Below, piece after piece: positions 11,667-23,976 of a stretch of 64,000 nucleotides of DNA. Every line of letters begins with the position of its first letter. Position 1 is the stretch's first letter. A program made the position numbers and the translations under genes. Below the pieces are notes generated by a model. The model had not been told where the DNA came from and ran no database searches. It saw only the letters and a list, made by a program, of their open reading frames with translations. Origin of the DNA: Gaertneriomyces semiglobifer (lineage: Eukaryota; Chytridiomycota; Chytridiomycetes; Spizellomycetales; Spizellomycetaceae); the NCBI GenBank assembly GCA_025558075.1, contig JAHLKF010000004.1:930001-994000 (forward strand). The letters run 5' to 3'.

Positions 11667-12113
11667 GTGGTGCAGGTAGCTGTAGATACAGACTTTGCTA
11701 TTTTAATTTCCACCCGCACTTCGGATAGAACTGCTGTACAATATGGGAATATGATGTTCGTTTTCCGTTCAGTACATGAGAGCCAGACGTAAACCTTAAG
11801 CAGCACCGCCATCTGCTGCATTCTGGCCTCAAGACTGTTATAGAGTTTTCGTAATGTCTCATTTGTTGATTGGTTATTCTAATGTTAAGCACACTTCAGG
11901 TTTCCCATTGCAGCAGTCTCGAATGCCACAGACTTGGCGTTTGAAAAATATTTTATTTCTTCGCGTCTCAGGTTAAATTCGTTGAATTTTCCAGCCGCAC
12001 CTGCTCACAAAAACAGAAGACTTGGGAGCGCATTTTACAAATCTCTTTACGTTCTGAACGTAGACTTCATTGAAGAAATTTGAACAAACTCGAAGAAATA
12101 TCAGGCGGACTGC
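11667..12113. other. Intergenic region upstream of the 884-residue protein
   Basis: AT-rich spacer between two plus-strand genes. Nothing recognised. Confidence 0.5.
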
Positions 12114-14768
12114 ATGAACCGAGGGAATCGGATGGAAGCGGGTATGAACCCATCTCGGGGCTATTTCGACGGCTATAAGCCGCGGCCGCCCGGTACACCA
12201 GGCGAGCTGCCACCGCCGCGCGGATATGTCGAAGGTAACTCAATGGGCCACCCTCAGCAGCGATATGGTTCGCGCCCGCTCCCTGCTCCAGGCCATCCAA
12301 CTCACCCAGACGTGCCGCCATTCGATGCACCAAGTAATCATCCTCCTCCTCCACCTCCTCCTGCACGGTCGAACGTGCCCTCACCGTATGCTCGCGACCC
12401 GCCGCCGTCCATGATGGACCCGAATGGAAGACAGCCTATGGATATGGGCTATGGGTCGCCCTCAGTTAAATCCGGAATGATGTCCTACGCGGATAAATAC
12501 ATTCGACTGCTGGAAGAGCGGGTCTCTGTTATGAACGAAAATCAATTCAAATCGCAAGAAATATATCGTCTACAAAAGTTGCTGTCAGAGAAGGATTTTG
12601 AAATTGAAAGGTTAATTGGAAGGCAAAAGACGGAAATGTTGGCATGGAAAGAGGAGAACAGGCATCTTGTGGAGCGCACCAAACGGCTAGAGTCGGATAT
12701 TCGCAGGATGAGGCAAGAAAGTTCTTATGATCGTCTTGACAAGGGAAAAGAAATTGTACCAGGTGCTTTCCACAGTAGGGAAGGTGGCCCGCCTGGTGCG
12801 TTCCCTGAAAATTTCCGAGTCGATGACGGGCGAGATCAAATGAACGCCGCTCGACAGCCGTACGGGCCGCCACCATCGAATGATGTCCCAACTGCGAATG
12901 GCGATGCACATAAACATTTCGGCTTTAACACCAGAAGGGATGTACAAAATCGTGAAAACCCGGGCGCACCTCCACCAGCGTCAGATAGTTGGGACAATAT
13001 TTTGCGCAAAGCCTTCCCACGTGTGATGTCGCATTTGGATGCAGCTCAGTGGAATCAGGTTGAACTTGCAGTGCGGGTGTTTTTGGCAGAAAGGCTCGGT
13101 CGCGCTTGGGCGACCCAACAGTCGGACGATCCATGTGTCAGCGTGAGCAAAATAAGTGCGGTTCCGGCGGACCTCCAACCCGAATTTCTGGATTGGTTTT
13201 CGAAACAAATTGACTCGGGATTGCTTGGCAAATTGAACAAAGAAAATGGCCAAAAGCGGAAGCGCGCAGACGAGCCTGATGTGGTCAGCGTCGCTGAATC
13301 GCATTCGAAAGAGGAAGCAGTTGAGTTAACCAAACGCCCACGGGGTTCCGATGCACATGAGGGCGGTGAAGAGGGACAGCCGCAATTGATGGCTTGGCCT
13401 GATTTAGTCCGCACTGTGTATCCCTCATTCAACGCAAATATCCCGCAAATGTCCATATTTACGAAATCATTTATGAGAGCGAGAGGACTCCCTGATCTGA
13501 AGACACCCGCTTCGAGGACCAATAAAAGGGCTTGGGGTATTCCTAAGGATATGTGGGATGCCTACATGCAAGAATTCGAGCGCGCGTTTCCTAATTCCCT
13601 TCAAAAGAACGCACACACAAAAGCTTCCGATGCCCTGAACGACGAAACGAGGGAAGAGACGGCTGAGGCGGCAAGCGTCCTCAGGCCGACGGATGAGGGA
13701 GCTGATGAGGAGGTCAGAGCCACAACGGTATCGCCACCGCCACAAGCTGTGCCTAAGGAGAAATGGGTTTACAGGACTCGTGAATCGGCTACTCCAGAAA
13801 AAGCTACTCCAGAAAGGAGGAAGCATGCCACCAATCCTGCGGCAACTCCTAGCAGCGCTGGAAACTTTTTGTATTACCGAAGTCCGTTAGGAGTTAGTAT
13901 GAAGATTCCACTCATAGTATGGACACATCTTGTTCGAACGCGGTATCCCGAATACCTACTGTCAGAGGCAAAAAGCAAGTGGACCAAACTGCGCAAGCAA
14001 ATTCAGGGATTCTTGGAGGAACATTTGCCACGGGTGTGCCCCGGAGCGTCAGTTCTGGATTGTTCAGCTCACGGTGGAAAAGGAAGGAAAACCCATGGTA
14101 TTCCGGAAGTACTTATCCCTGATTTTTGGAAGTGGTTTGAGGATGTCAGGGAAGAATTGGGACCTGTTCGTCAGTATCATTACTCGGAAACAACAGAGGC
14201 GGGCAGTCCTGTGGGCGACGACGATGCGGAAAAGACAGAAATAGGCGATCGCGGAGGAGATCACGATGTTGCCGCAGTAGACGGCAGAGGCTCTGCACGT
14301 ACCATGGAAGGAAGCAATCATGATTCTGACGGAGAGTCGCAGCAGCAAGATGGGTCCGATGGACCTCGCAATGTCCGTGGCGATCTGTACAGGTTCGACT
14401 ATGTGATGGATGTCCTGTGCGAAACGTGGAGCGAGAGTGCCCTCTCGCGCAAGCAAGAGATCAAATCACGTTGCCTTCGTTGGCTGCACGAGCAAAGTAA
14501 AGGGGACGAAGATTTCGTGCGAGACTGCATCATCTATTCGCCGTCTGCAGATCGTTGTACCCTGTGCATCAAGCCGCGGATGATGGAAAAGTTCGTAGAA
14601 ATTGCGAAGGATTGGCTCACAGAGCAATTTGGACAAGATTCTGTGCGCTCCGATCTGCATTGGAAAGCGGTTGTTGAAGCGCTTTCTTCGAGCAAGCCCA
14701 CGAGTTATTATGACGTCAAAGCGAACTACATAACTGAATGTTTCTTGGGTACTGCGCCTCAGGATTGA
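12114..14768 (+). CDS. Coiled-coil protein with four copies of an unrecognised W..IP module
   Basis: Single exon, 884 residues. The first 120 residues are Pro/Gly-rich and disordered. A coiled coil follows (about 125-205, starting KYIRLLEERV). I recognise no known domain after that, but four divergent copies of an 75-90-residue module can be lined up, starting at W293, W428, W603 and F761. Copies begin W-x-x-[LI]-[LV]R-x-x-[FY]P (third copy WTHLVRTRYP), continue with an amphipathic helix and Arg/Lys-rich loop, and end with IP or VP, a few residues, then WF/FW (for example VPADLQPEFLDWF, IPDFWKWF). Linkers are acidic and low-complexity, with basic KRKRADEP and KRPRG patches that look like nuclear signals. 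A nuclear nucleic-acid- or chromatin-binding role is inference. Confidence 0.85.
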   Translation: MNRGNRMEAGMNPSRGYFDGYKPRPPGTPGELPPPRGYVEGNSMGHPQQRYGSRPLPAPGHPTHPDVPPFDAPSNHPPPPPPPARSNVPSPYARDPPPSMMDPNGRQPMDMGYGSPSVKSGMMSYADKYIRLLEERVSVMNENQFKSQEIYRLQKLLSEKDFEIERLIGRQKTEMLAWKEENRHLVERTKRLESDIRRMRQESSYDRLDKGKEIVPGAFHSREGGPPGAFPENFRVDDGRDQMNAARQPYGPPPSNDVPTANGDAHKHFGFNTRRDVQNRENPGAPPPASDSWDNILRKAFPRVMSHLDAAQWNQVELAVRVFLAERLGRAWATQQSDDPCVSVSKISAVPADLQPEFLDWFSKQIDSGLLGKLNKENGQKRKRADEPDVVSVAESHSKEEAVELTKRPRGSDAHEGGEEGQPQLMAWPDLVRTVYPSFNANIPQMSIFTKSFMRARGLPDLKTPASRTNKRAWGIPKDMWDAYMQEFERAFPNSLQKNAHTKASDALNDETREETAEAASVLRPTDEGADEEVRATTVSPPPQAVPKEKWVYRTRESATPEKATPERRKHATNPAATPSSAGNFLYYRSPLGVSMKIPLIVWTHLVRTRYPEYLLSEAKSKWTKLRKQIQGFLEEHLPRVCPGASVLDCSAHGGKGRKTHGIPEVLIPDFWKWFEDVREELGPVRQYHYSETTEAGSPVGDDDAEKTEIGDRGGDHDVAAVDGRGSARTMEGSNHDSDGESQQQDGSDGPRNVRGDLYRFDYVMDVLCETWSESALSRKQEIKSRCLRWLHEQSKGDEDFVRDCIIYSPSADRCTLCIKPRMMEKFVEIAKDWLTEQFGQDSVRSDLHWKAVVEALSSSKPTSYYDVKANYITECFLGTAPQD

Positions 14769-15211
14769 TGCTTCTGAGGTCACGAAGCCAAGATAGGAGC
14801 TTGCTCTTTCGGCGATAGAATGTTTACCTAATGGTTCTGTTGCAAATGCTTTCCCAAATGCAAAATAATAATACTTGTCTTTCCCTGCTGAAAGTAAAAC
14901 TGAACATTAATTTTATGAGGGTGTTCGGGTGTTCTTTGCAGTTTCCCGCGCACAAAACGGCCAGCGACGGCCTTTCGCGCGGGCGTAAGGGTTTATCGAT
15001 TACAAGCGTCCGTAATTTGAGAGAACTTGACGACACTGGACAGCTTTTCGTTGAGCAAAGAGAACAGCCGGCACAGGGACTTGCTTTGTGATATTGGGAC
15101 TGCTAAACCACGCAGCGACACTACGAAGTGGCCTAGGTCATTAGTGGGGAGCCTTCGTATTCGAGGGACGGGCTCGATCCACTCCCAGGAGCCGGCGAGG
15201 AACTAATCAAG
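14769..15211. other. Chitin synthase upstream region
   Basis: AT-rich then GC-rich spacer. A tRNA-like word near 15120-15190 was examined and rejected because no acceptor stem forms. Otherwise nothing recognised. Confidence 0.45.
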
Positions 15212-18200
15212 ATGGCCTCGCACTACCATGATTCCGATGATCGTGACTGTATCAAGGCTCTTTCTCGAGATGGAATTATCACCTCACATACCATTTCAGA
15301 CTGGCTGCGAGCACGGTATCTTCACAGACAACGTGTAGCTCGGTTCGGGAGCGATGATCGAGTGGTCGTGGTGCTTAACGATGATAGCGCGCGGAGTGGT
15401 ACTGTGGACAGCGACGAGTACGAGCTTGACGAGGAGGACGTTCGACAGGATGAGTTTTCTGTTGCACAGTCTGTGTACGCCAATCTGAAGGCGACGGCAG
15501 AGGACCAGAGTGTCATATTCAGGTCAGACATGGCATCTCCATGACTTTTCACTGAATATGCCGCTAATATCTCCCTTTCCATTTAGTGGTGAGAGTGGGT
15601 CTGGAAAAACAGAGGCTCGTAAGCTCTTTGTTCGCCAGCTGGTGACGCTCAGTAAGACGCACAAGCGAAAATCCAAAATCCTATCTGGAGCGGCAAAAAT
15701 GGAGGCAGTTATCGAGTCACTGGCACATGCCCATCTACCCTATAGCTTTAATGCCTCGCGAGTAGGCAGATACACTGAGTATCAGTACAGCTCATCGGGG
15801 AAAATGGTCGGTGTGAAGTTGTTGGATTTTCATCTCGACAAACGACACCTGACGCTTGGAGCGCACATGCCCAGTGGAGTTCGCAATTTCAACATTTTCT
15901 ACCAGCTTCTCGCAGGCGCATCGGCTAGCTTGAGAGACCGCCTACAGCTTTCGTCCGATCCTTATAACTACCAGTACCTTGGTGGCGCAGGCTTCTCATC
16001 TGGAGTAACGGGAGGAACGCTGGGTCGTAGCGGCACGCTGACTGCCGAATCAATCTCTAGGTCAAAATCGAGTCTATCTCGTAAGGGAACGTTGACCCGT
16101 GCGTTTTCATTAAAACGCAAAGGAACGGTTGGCAAAAACAGTTCGGTTGCCGCGGCCGCGGCGGCAGCGAACCCTGTACATCATCTCACGCCATCGGATA
16201 CCGAAAACTTTGACATGTTGTGCTCTCACTTGAAATCTCTGGGGATTGGTGAGCGAGCGCAAAGCCAGTTTTTCCAAGTAGTAGCCGCTATCCTGCACTT
16301 GGGAAACATTACCTTTGTTTCCGATCCTGACACCCGGAATGAAGCATGTACGGTCAAAAATGTCGCTGCGTTGAATGCTGCGGCAGATCTGCTGGGCGTC
16401 GATCCTACCCATTTGGAAACTGCTTTGACATATAAGACGAAGCTCGTTAAGCGGGAGGTGTGCTCGATCTTACTTGATGTGAACGGGGCTGAACAGCAGC
16501 GGGATGCTCTGGCAAGAGCTTTGTACTCTGGTATGTTTGCCTGGCTGGTGGAGCATCTCAACAAGCGGCTTTGCAAACCGGAGGCAGAGTTTGATCAGTT
16601 TGTTGCCGTTGTTGATTTTCCCGGATCGATGAAGCTCCCCAACTCGACTGCTGCAAGCTTTGATGACTTCATGCGGAACTATGCGACAGAACGACTGCTG
16701 CGACTCGTACAACTTCATGCCTATGAGTTCCCCCGTGCGGCCCTTGAGACTGATGGTATAAACGTATCCGTGCCACCTTTCCTCTCGAATGAACCAAACT
16801 TTGCTCTTATCGCGGGAGGCCCGCCAGATAACAATAATGGTATATTACCCATTCTCCAGGAAGTATCTCTACACCCGGATGAAAGCGATTATTTGAGCAC
16901 CGGCCGGTTCACCGAAACGTTGAATGAGACATTTAATGGCCACCCTGCATATATTCCTACGCAAAAGTGTCCGTCAGTTATGGCGACCACTTCAAGCACT
17001 CCCTCGCATTTGTCCAACGTTTTTGGAATTGTTCATCACTTCGGAATTGTCACTTACAACGCCGCGGATTTCATCTCGCGCAATAGAGAAGCGTCAGATG
17101 CGGACTTCGTAACTCTGTTTCGCGGAATCACTACAGAGCAAGGACATGCCTTACAGGCACCATCCAGGAATGCGTTTGCATCATACTTGTTTTCCTCTGG
17201 CGCTGGTATGACTACGGAGACACTGGAAGGCCGTGGTTATGGTGGTGGAAACGTTGTTAGCGCCAAAAGGCAGGAAGCGCCGTTGCGTAGACCCAGTATA
17301 AAACGGAAAGCAGGTGCAACGCAGAAAGGACAGCACGTTGATAAGCCTATCACAACCGCATCCAAGGGTTTTGTAGAAGCATTAGAGGAGGTGTTGGATG
17401 TGGTGAAAGGAACGAAATTGTACAGCGTATTTTGCATCCGCCCGATGGATCCAGTCGACACCCGGAAGCTAGGAGGCGCTGATTTCCATGGGGGTTTTGA
17501 CGCCGCTGCGGTTCGTCGGCAAATTGATAGTATGGCCATTGCTGGGATTGCGAAGTTCTTTTCTTGCGCGGATGTGGGGAAGGGCATGGAGTACGATGAA
17601 TTTTGTCGGCGTTATGCGGCACTTATTCAACGCACGAGCCCACACACTCACGATGATCGAACCAACACGATTGAACTTCTGCGAAGCAGAGGTTGGACCA
17701 TTGACAATTCCAGTTTGGACATCAAGATTGGGCGAAGTAAAATCTTTCTGAGTGACGTACGATGGCGCATGTTGGACAGTGCGTGCGAGGATCAAGGAAT
17801 GGCAGTGAAAACAGGCTCTGACACGCGGATTGAGGCTGCCCGTCCCGGCACACCGGCGGCTTCGTCATCCACTGAGTCTGAAAAGCCGGACTCCGATTAC
17901 AGCTATGGCAGCACGGTTGCACTGGCAACTGCTGATGCCAAGCGAAAACAGAGAAGCCGACATTCATCTGGTACTTCGCTGACAGATGTGGATGAACAAA
18001 GTGAAACTGATTCTGTATATGGCCTGGAATTTGACTTTCCAGGAAATTCTTTCAACAAGCGTATGTCAAGCGCGTATGCGGACCTCGAGATGGGCAAAGT
18101 CAGACCAAGCAATGCCAGCGGGTTTGCTCAACATCCTCATTTCAAAGCCAATGAATGGGATGAACTGCCCAAAACGAAGAAGACGACCTCGGCCCGGCGC

Positions 18201-21200
18201 CAATGGGTATGCCTTACATGGTGCCTCACGTGGTGGATACCGTCGTGCTGTCTGAGTAGATGCGGCGGTATGAAGCGGCCGGATATGCGAATGGCTTGGC
18301 GTGAGAAAACGGCGTTATTCACTATTATTATCTTTATTATTTTGGCGTTACTCTTCTTCATTATTGGGCTGAATTGGGTCATCTGCCCACCACAACGTAT
18401 TCGTACGCTGGATGAGGTCCAGTCGATGAGCAGTGACAAGAACCCTTGGGTTGCTGCCCACGGCAAGTATTATAACATCAAGGACTTGATGCAGTTTCAT
18501 CTGCGGTCGTTCGGCACGGGCCCCGCTGCCATTCATGATTACGACCTGTCAGCTCACTACGGACAAGATGTATCGAACTTGTTCTTCCGTACCGACTACT
18601 GGGATGTATCATGCGCTGGGTTTCCGAAGCCTCAGGAAGGCTGGGATATCATGCCCGACGTTGATGACGGTGGACCGTTTAGATCGCGCCCTGTGGATAA
18701 GCGTGCATTACATCGAGCCGCCGTAGACGGGTTCTGGAGCGACTACCTGGGCTACATGAATCAGTGGGCGCGCGGACGAATTGGCTGGAGTATGGAGAGA
18801 CTCGAAGGACTTCGCAGCAACGAGAAGATTTATTCCATCATCTATTCCAACGTCTATTACTTAACACCTTACTTCCGGATCCAGAACCGTCCTTTCCCCG
18901 CGGAAATCAACACGCTGTTTGAACAAGCGAGCAGTGGTCTAGATTTAACCACCCGTTTTGAGCGGTTCCGTGCACAGAACCCAGAGCTTGCCGCGCAAAC
19001 TTTGCAATGCATGAATTCCATGTTCTATGTCGGCACCTTGGACACACGGAACACGATCGAGTGTCAGTTTACCAACTGGATCCTAGTCGCTGCATCCATC
19101 ATTCTGGCATCTGTGATTGGATTTAAATTCTTCGCCGCCCTTCAATTCCGTAAAAAACAGGAACCAGAACCATGTGATAAGTTCGTAATATGTCTGGTGA
19201 CTGCTTACACTGAAGGTGCTGAAGAGCTCGAGAAGACCATCGAATCCATCGCAGTGAACAGATATGATGATCGTCGCAAACTACTCTTCATTGTTGCAGA
19301 CGGAATGATTGTTGGATCTGGCAACGACCGCCCCACACCTCAGATTATTCTGGACATTCTGGGAGTTGATACGAATCGTATTCCGGATCCTACACCTCTT
19401 GCATTCCAGTCCCTCGGTGCCGGGTCAAAACAGCTGAACTACGCTAAGATTTACACCGGTCTTTACCAGATCAAGGGGCATAGTGTGCCTTTTGTGGTGT
19501 GCGTCAAGGTCGGGGCACCTCATGAAAGAGTAAAGCCGGGTAACCGTGGGAAGCGAGACTCGCAGCTTGTCCTGATGAGATGGCTGAACCGTGTGCACCA
19601 TGAAGGCTCGCTGATGACACCATTAGAGCGGGAGCTTTGTTATGTAATGAGGGAGGTCATCGGTGTGGAGCCGGCATTTTATGAATATGTCCTGATGGTT
19701 GATGCTGATACGAGAGTGGAAGACCGAGCGGTAAACCGGTTGATCAGCTACATGGTTGATGATTCCAAGGTGATGGGGTTGTGCGGCGAGACACGTTTGT
19801 CAAACGAGAAAAAGTCCTGGGTGACGATGATTCAGGTTTACGAGTATTTCATCTCTCATCACCTGTCTAAGGCTTTTGAGTCCCTGTTTGGTACCGTCAC
19901 CTGTCTACCTGGTTGCTTCTGTCTTTACCGAGTACGCGGTGCTGGTGCTAAGAAGGAACCGTTACTGGTATCTCCTGCAGTCCTTAGAGACTACTCGGAG
20001 AACAACGTGGAAACGCTGCATGAAAAGAACTTGCTTCACCTTGGCGAAGATCGATACCTTACGACCCTAATGCTCAAACACTTCCCAAATATGCGCACTA
20101 GCTTTACGCGCGCTGCTCAGTGCACCACAACAGCGCCGGAGCGGTGGTCAGTCCTGCTGTCTCAGCGACGTAGATGGATCAACTCAACGGTACACAACCT
20201 TATGGAGCTGGTCACCCTTCGAAACCTTTGCGGTTTCTGTTGCTTCAGCATGCGTTTCATTGTGATGATCGACCTACTGGCGACCTTCGTGCAACCTGCG
20301 GTCGTACTGTACTTGGTTTATCTGATCTACGCACTGGCAAGTGGCGGAGGTGCTCTCGGCTTTGGTGGAGGCCCCGATGAAGGAAGAGCCATGTTTCCCA
20401 TGATCAGTTTGATTCTCATCGGTGTTATCTACGGATTGCAAGTGATTATATTCATCCTTCGACGACAATGGCAACATATCGTATGGATGATCATCTACCT
20501 ACTTGCGCTGCCTGTTTTCTCCTTTTACATCCCGCTCTACGCTTTCTGGCACTTTGACGACTTCAGTAAGTATGGTATCCGTTTCGAGACTCAATTTCAG
20601 TTGCTTACTGGTTTTACCTAGGTTGGGGAAATACCCGTGTCGTACGAAGTGAGGGCGGTACCAAGAAGAAGGTGGTTACCCAAAACGAAGGCACATTTGA
20701 TCCGTCCATGGTGCCGATGGCCCGTTATGAGGATAGTGAGTTCAAAGAAAAGAGCAGCGCGCGCATGAGTGGGTATTGGGATGATGGCATAGATAATGGT
20801 CGTGCAAGGTACAGCGCTTCTATTGCTGGTTACACGGCACCAGCTCCTGCTAGTACCTACGCAGGGAGCGTCTATGGTGGGACCACCCCGATGGCAGTAT
20901 CGCCATCGCCAACTGCCCCACCTCTGCAACTGTTACCGCCGATCCGAAGGAGCTCGTCCTCATTTGCTGACAGTTCTCGACTATCATTTATGGTCTCGCC
21001 TACATCTCCGACGCCGACAGTGATGCCGACAGCGTATCAGCTGGAGCCATATCAATCCCCCTCAGGCCGCGACTTCCGAAGTTCTTTCCTAGGCCCGAGT
21101 GATAATAAGAGGTCCTCATTCCTGGTACCATCGCCACGACCCATTTCAGCGTCTAACTTGGAGGAACCCCATCCGATAGACCCATCGCATCCGTTACTTC

Positions 21201-21355
21201 CGCTGGTTCGCCAAATTTTGGCCAGCCATTCCCTGGATACGTTGACCCGCAAACAGCTTCGACAGGAGTTGTCGAGCATGCTAGATCTTGACTTACGCCA
21301 TCGTAGAGATGAAATCAATTCATTGGTAGAGGCCGTGATGGACGGCAGACTTTAA
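15212..21355 (+). CDS. Chitin synthase with N-terminal myosin motor (class V/VII-type)
   Basis: Three exons (15212-15522, 15587-20565, 20622-21355) give about 2007 residues. Splicing rebuilds the myosin P-loop GESGSGKT (about 105-112) and the FSWGNTRVV element after the catalytic domain. Order: myosin-like motor (1 to about 850), linker, membrane helix (about 1011-1033), cytochrome-b5-like domain (about 1047-1130, NPWVAAHGKYYN), membrane helix (about 1269), family-2 glycosyltransferase core with LMVDADT (about 1475), GEDRYLT (about 1590) and QRRRW (about 1630), four or more exporting helices, low-complexity tail, and a DEK-C domain (about 1953-2007). It polymerises UDP-GlcNAc and extrudes chitin. 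The P-loop is intact, so ATP binding by the motor is plausible. Confidence 0.97.
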
Positions 21356-21639
21356 TTTAGGACCTTTTCTTATTATCATATGTATCGTACTTGTACACAG
21401 TGAGCTTTTGTTGTAGAATAGACTTCTTCGGGCGTATGTCCTTCATTTTAACCACGCCAGTTGTCGAGTTTAAAATAGTTTAGACATTGGTTCCTTGCGT
21501 AGCAAAGGTTCGAATAGAGAATGATTACGTTTTACCTGGCTACCATCCGAACCTTGTGCATTCTTTGCATGTCACCGTTGATGATCAACCATTCATTGGG
21601 AAGCTGCCTTTAGTTTCCACCCATCAGCCATCAAGAACA

Positions 21640-22124
21640 ATGCCAACATCAACGCCCGCACAGTCGCAGTCTACAACTCGCTGGACATCATCTACTTTGC
21701 CCGGCGCACCAGTAGAAGGCCCGTATCCGGTCTATCGGCCTTCTTCCGAGATAGTGACTCATGGAAACTCTCAGGCTGCATTACCAAAGCTCCCATCACG
21801 GTCAAAACTCACCGTGCCAGAGGTACCATTCCCATTGATATTGCCCGATTATACGCTTCCCAAGAATGCTAGAGTGCGAAATTTCGAGAGGTTGCTGGTT
21901 GAAGAAGCCACCATGAGAGATCAGGTAACAGGATGATGCGAGATCAAACCAATTGCGAGGAAGCTAACAACAATGATGCTTAGCGGGACCGATTGCTCAG
22001 TCCGGTATTTAAGCCGACTGTTGTGTATGCGGTAGAGGAGCAGCAAGAGGACGAAAGCTATTATGATTGTAGCACAACGAACGAAAGCGCAACTAGCGTT
22101 GACAGCGGCGATGAGATGTACTGA
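21640..22124 (+). CDS. Small orphan protein downstream of chitin synthase
   Basis: Two exons (to 21924, then 21984-22124), joined across a 59-nt GTAACA...TAG intron in phase 0, give at least 141 residues. The frame is open back to 21487 but the only in-frame ATG without another exon is at 21640; a TAG acceptor near 21502 could join an upstream exon, so the start is uncertain. The protein is Ser/Thr/Pro-rich with an acidic tail (EEQQEDESYYD) and a basic helix after LPKNARVRNFERLLVEEA. No family recognised, and no signal or membrane segment visible. Confidence 0.5.
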
Positions 22125-22297
22125 CATCGCCGCCCGCGGCGTATATGTCTGTAGAGTCTAGCATCAGACGCCCAAGTTGCAAAGTTGTGTGTAACGATAT
22201 TTATTTGCGATACAATATGAAGCATATTCCACACTAAAACAACAGAAGCGGCTAGCACTACGGATTTGTGGCACTCGTGTGAAACATTTTACCATGT

Positions 22298-23976
22298 TCA
22301 ATCCTGCCACTTTTCCAACCTGATGTAGGTGTTTTTTGGGTATGTGGTGACAGCCTCGACACCCTCCCAGTTCATCAATTCGTCAGGGATGTCTGCCAAC
22401 TTGAATCTCTGAAACAGCATGCAGAGGATAATCTTCAATTCCAATTCAGCCAATCGCTGGCCAAAACACACCCTATGTCCACCTCCAAAGGGCATCCACG
22501 CGTGCGGATGGATTTTCTTCTCCCCGGAGATGATGGGGAGCCAACGGTCTGGGTTGAACCTTTCAGGTTCAGGCCAGACGTCAGGGTCTAAATGAACGGC
22601 GTGCAGGTGCATGATGAAGCGACTGCCCTTTGGAAAATGATAGGTGGTGTTGTTCAAACTGGGAATAGTTAAGGTGACATCTTCTAAAGCCTGACGTCCA
22701 GTGATAGTAACGGTTTTTGCCAGCCGAAGAACCTCATGATGCACGGCATCAAGATATGGCATGGATTGAGCCGAAACAGCGTCGTAGGTAGGAATCCCAT
22801 CTTTGCCCAGCGTTTTAATAATCTCATCGTGCAGCTTCTGCTGCACTTCAGGATGCTGCGTGAGATGTTTGAATGCCCAATTCGCTGTCGTCGCCGTCGT
22901 TTCCTGACCTGAAAGCACACACGGTGCACGTCTATCAGCGCCACGAGGTACAGAGTCATCGTAATCAATGACTTACCAGCAGTTAGGAAGGTAAGCAGCT
23001 CATCCACAAGTTCGTCGTGAGTAAAGCTATCGGCGGGCTGTTTCAACAGCTGAACCACTATGTTTCGCTCTTTCATCAAATGCTCATCATCTTCAATGCT
23101 AGTGCCTTCATCAACCGCCTTCCCTAGGTTTTGTTTGTATTCCTCGCAAATTCCCAAGACGAAGTCATGGATGAGTTTCTTCGACTTGACGAAGCGGGGT
23201 TGGTGCACATTCCACCAGCGCCAGGAGAATGGCAACACATTGGCCATTGCGGTCGCAAGCATCACCTTGATGCTGTCAAGTAGAGGCGCTTCGACGTAGT
23301 TTCCATCGCCATATTTATGGTTGAGGGAATTGAAGTGGGTTCCAAAGCCAATTTTCCCAATCACATCAACGGTGGTAAGGGTGATGTCCTCTTGGCACTC
23401 ATAAGGTTGATTCGTAGGCAGTATATGAGTCTCCCACATATCCAATAAGGTCTTCACTTCCTTGGTAATGAGAGGCGTGAGAGACTTGATCCTGGAAGCG
23501 GTGAAGACTGGGCCAAGGATGCGAACGTGACGCTTCCATGGCTCTCCTGCACAGAGTGATTCCGCGTGAGACGTGATGTGGGCTTCCGTGGGTCAACCCA
23601 ATTACTTGCCTACTAGTACAAGCATGCCATTGGCAATCGGCTTGAACGATTCAATGATATGTCCTCCACGCTCGAGCTTTCGGTTCTTGTAAATCGCTTC
23701 CACCAAGTCCAGGTCAGTTGTTACTACAAAGTGCTTAGTGCCTAAATGGAACTGGAACGTCTTTCCATACTTCTGCTGCCAAGTAAACAGCGCTTTCCAA
23801 AAGCCGCGCTCTTTGACGATGGTGTGACTGTTGCCTATGAGAAACTTTGGGGTTGGTCCAGGAATGCCAGGGTATTGGGTGGGTTTGAACTTGAAGTAGA
23901 TCAATGAGATCAAGAGGATGACACCAGTGACAGTGAGTGCATTGGTGTCCGCTAGTAGATTACCCATGAAAGTCAT
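22298..23976 (-). CDS. Cytochrome P450 monooxygenase
   Basis: Three exons on the minus strand (23976-23610, 23546-22977, 22908-22298) give about 515 residues. An N-terminal membrane anchor (about 10-30) precedes the proline hinge PGIPGPTP. The I-helix oxygen-binding motif is split by the second intron and reads AGQETT after splicing. The K-helix EVLR, the PERFNPDRW element and the heme loop FGGGHRVCFG (ligand Cys about 461) are all intact. Intron 1 appears to be GC-AG; only that choice keeps the frame and yields GEPWKRHVRILGP, matching the C-helix WxxxR. It should be an ER-bound, CPR-dependent oxidase of unknown substrate. It is divergent from the neighbour at 24510. Confidence 0.94.
23547..23609 (-). 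other. GC-AG intron in the P450 gene
   Basis: On the coding strand the donor reads TAG|GCAAGT and the acceptor TGTGCAG|GA. A GT donor at any nearby position breaks the frame or leaves an in-frame stop. Length 63 nt. Confidence 0.75.

Noticed and set aside
15120..15190. Similar GTGGCCTAG word followed by GGCTCGATCC
   Set aside because: Stem pairing fails; not a tRNA.
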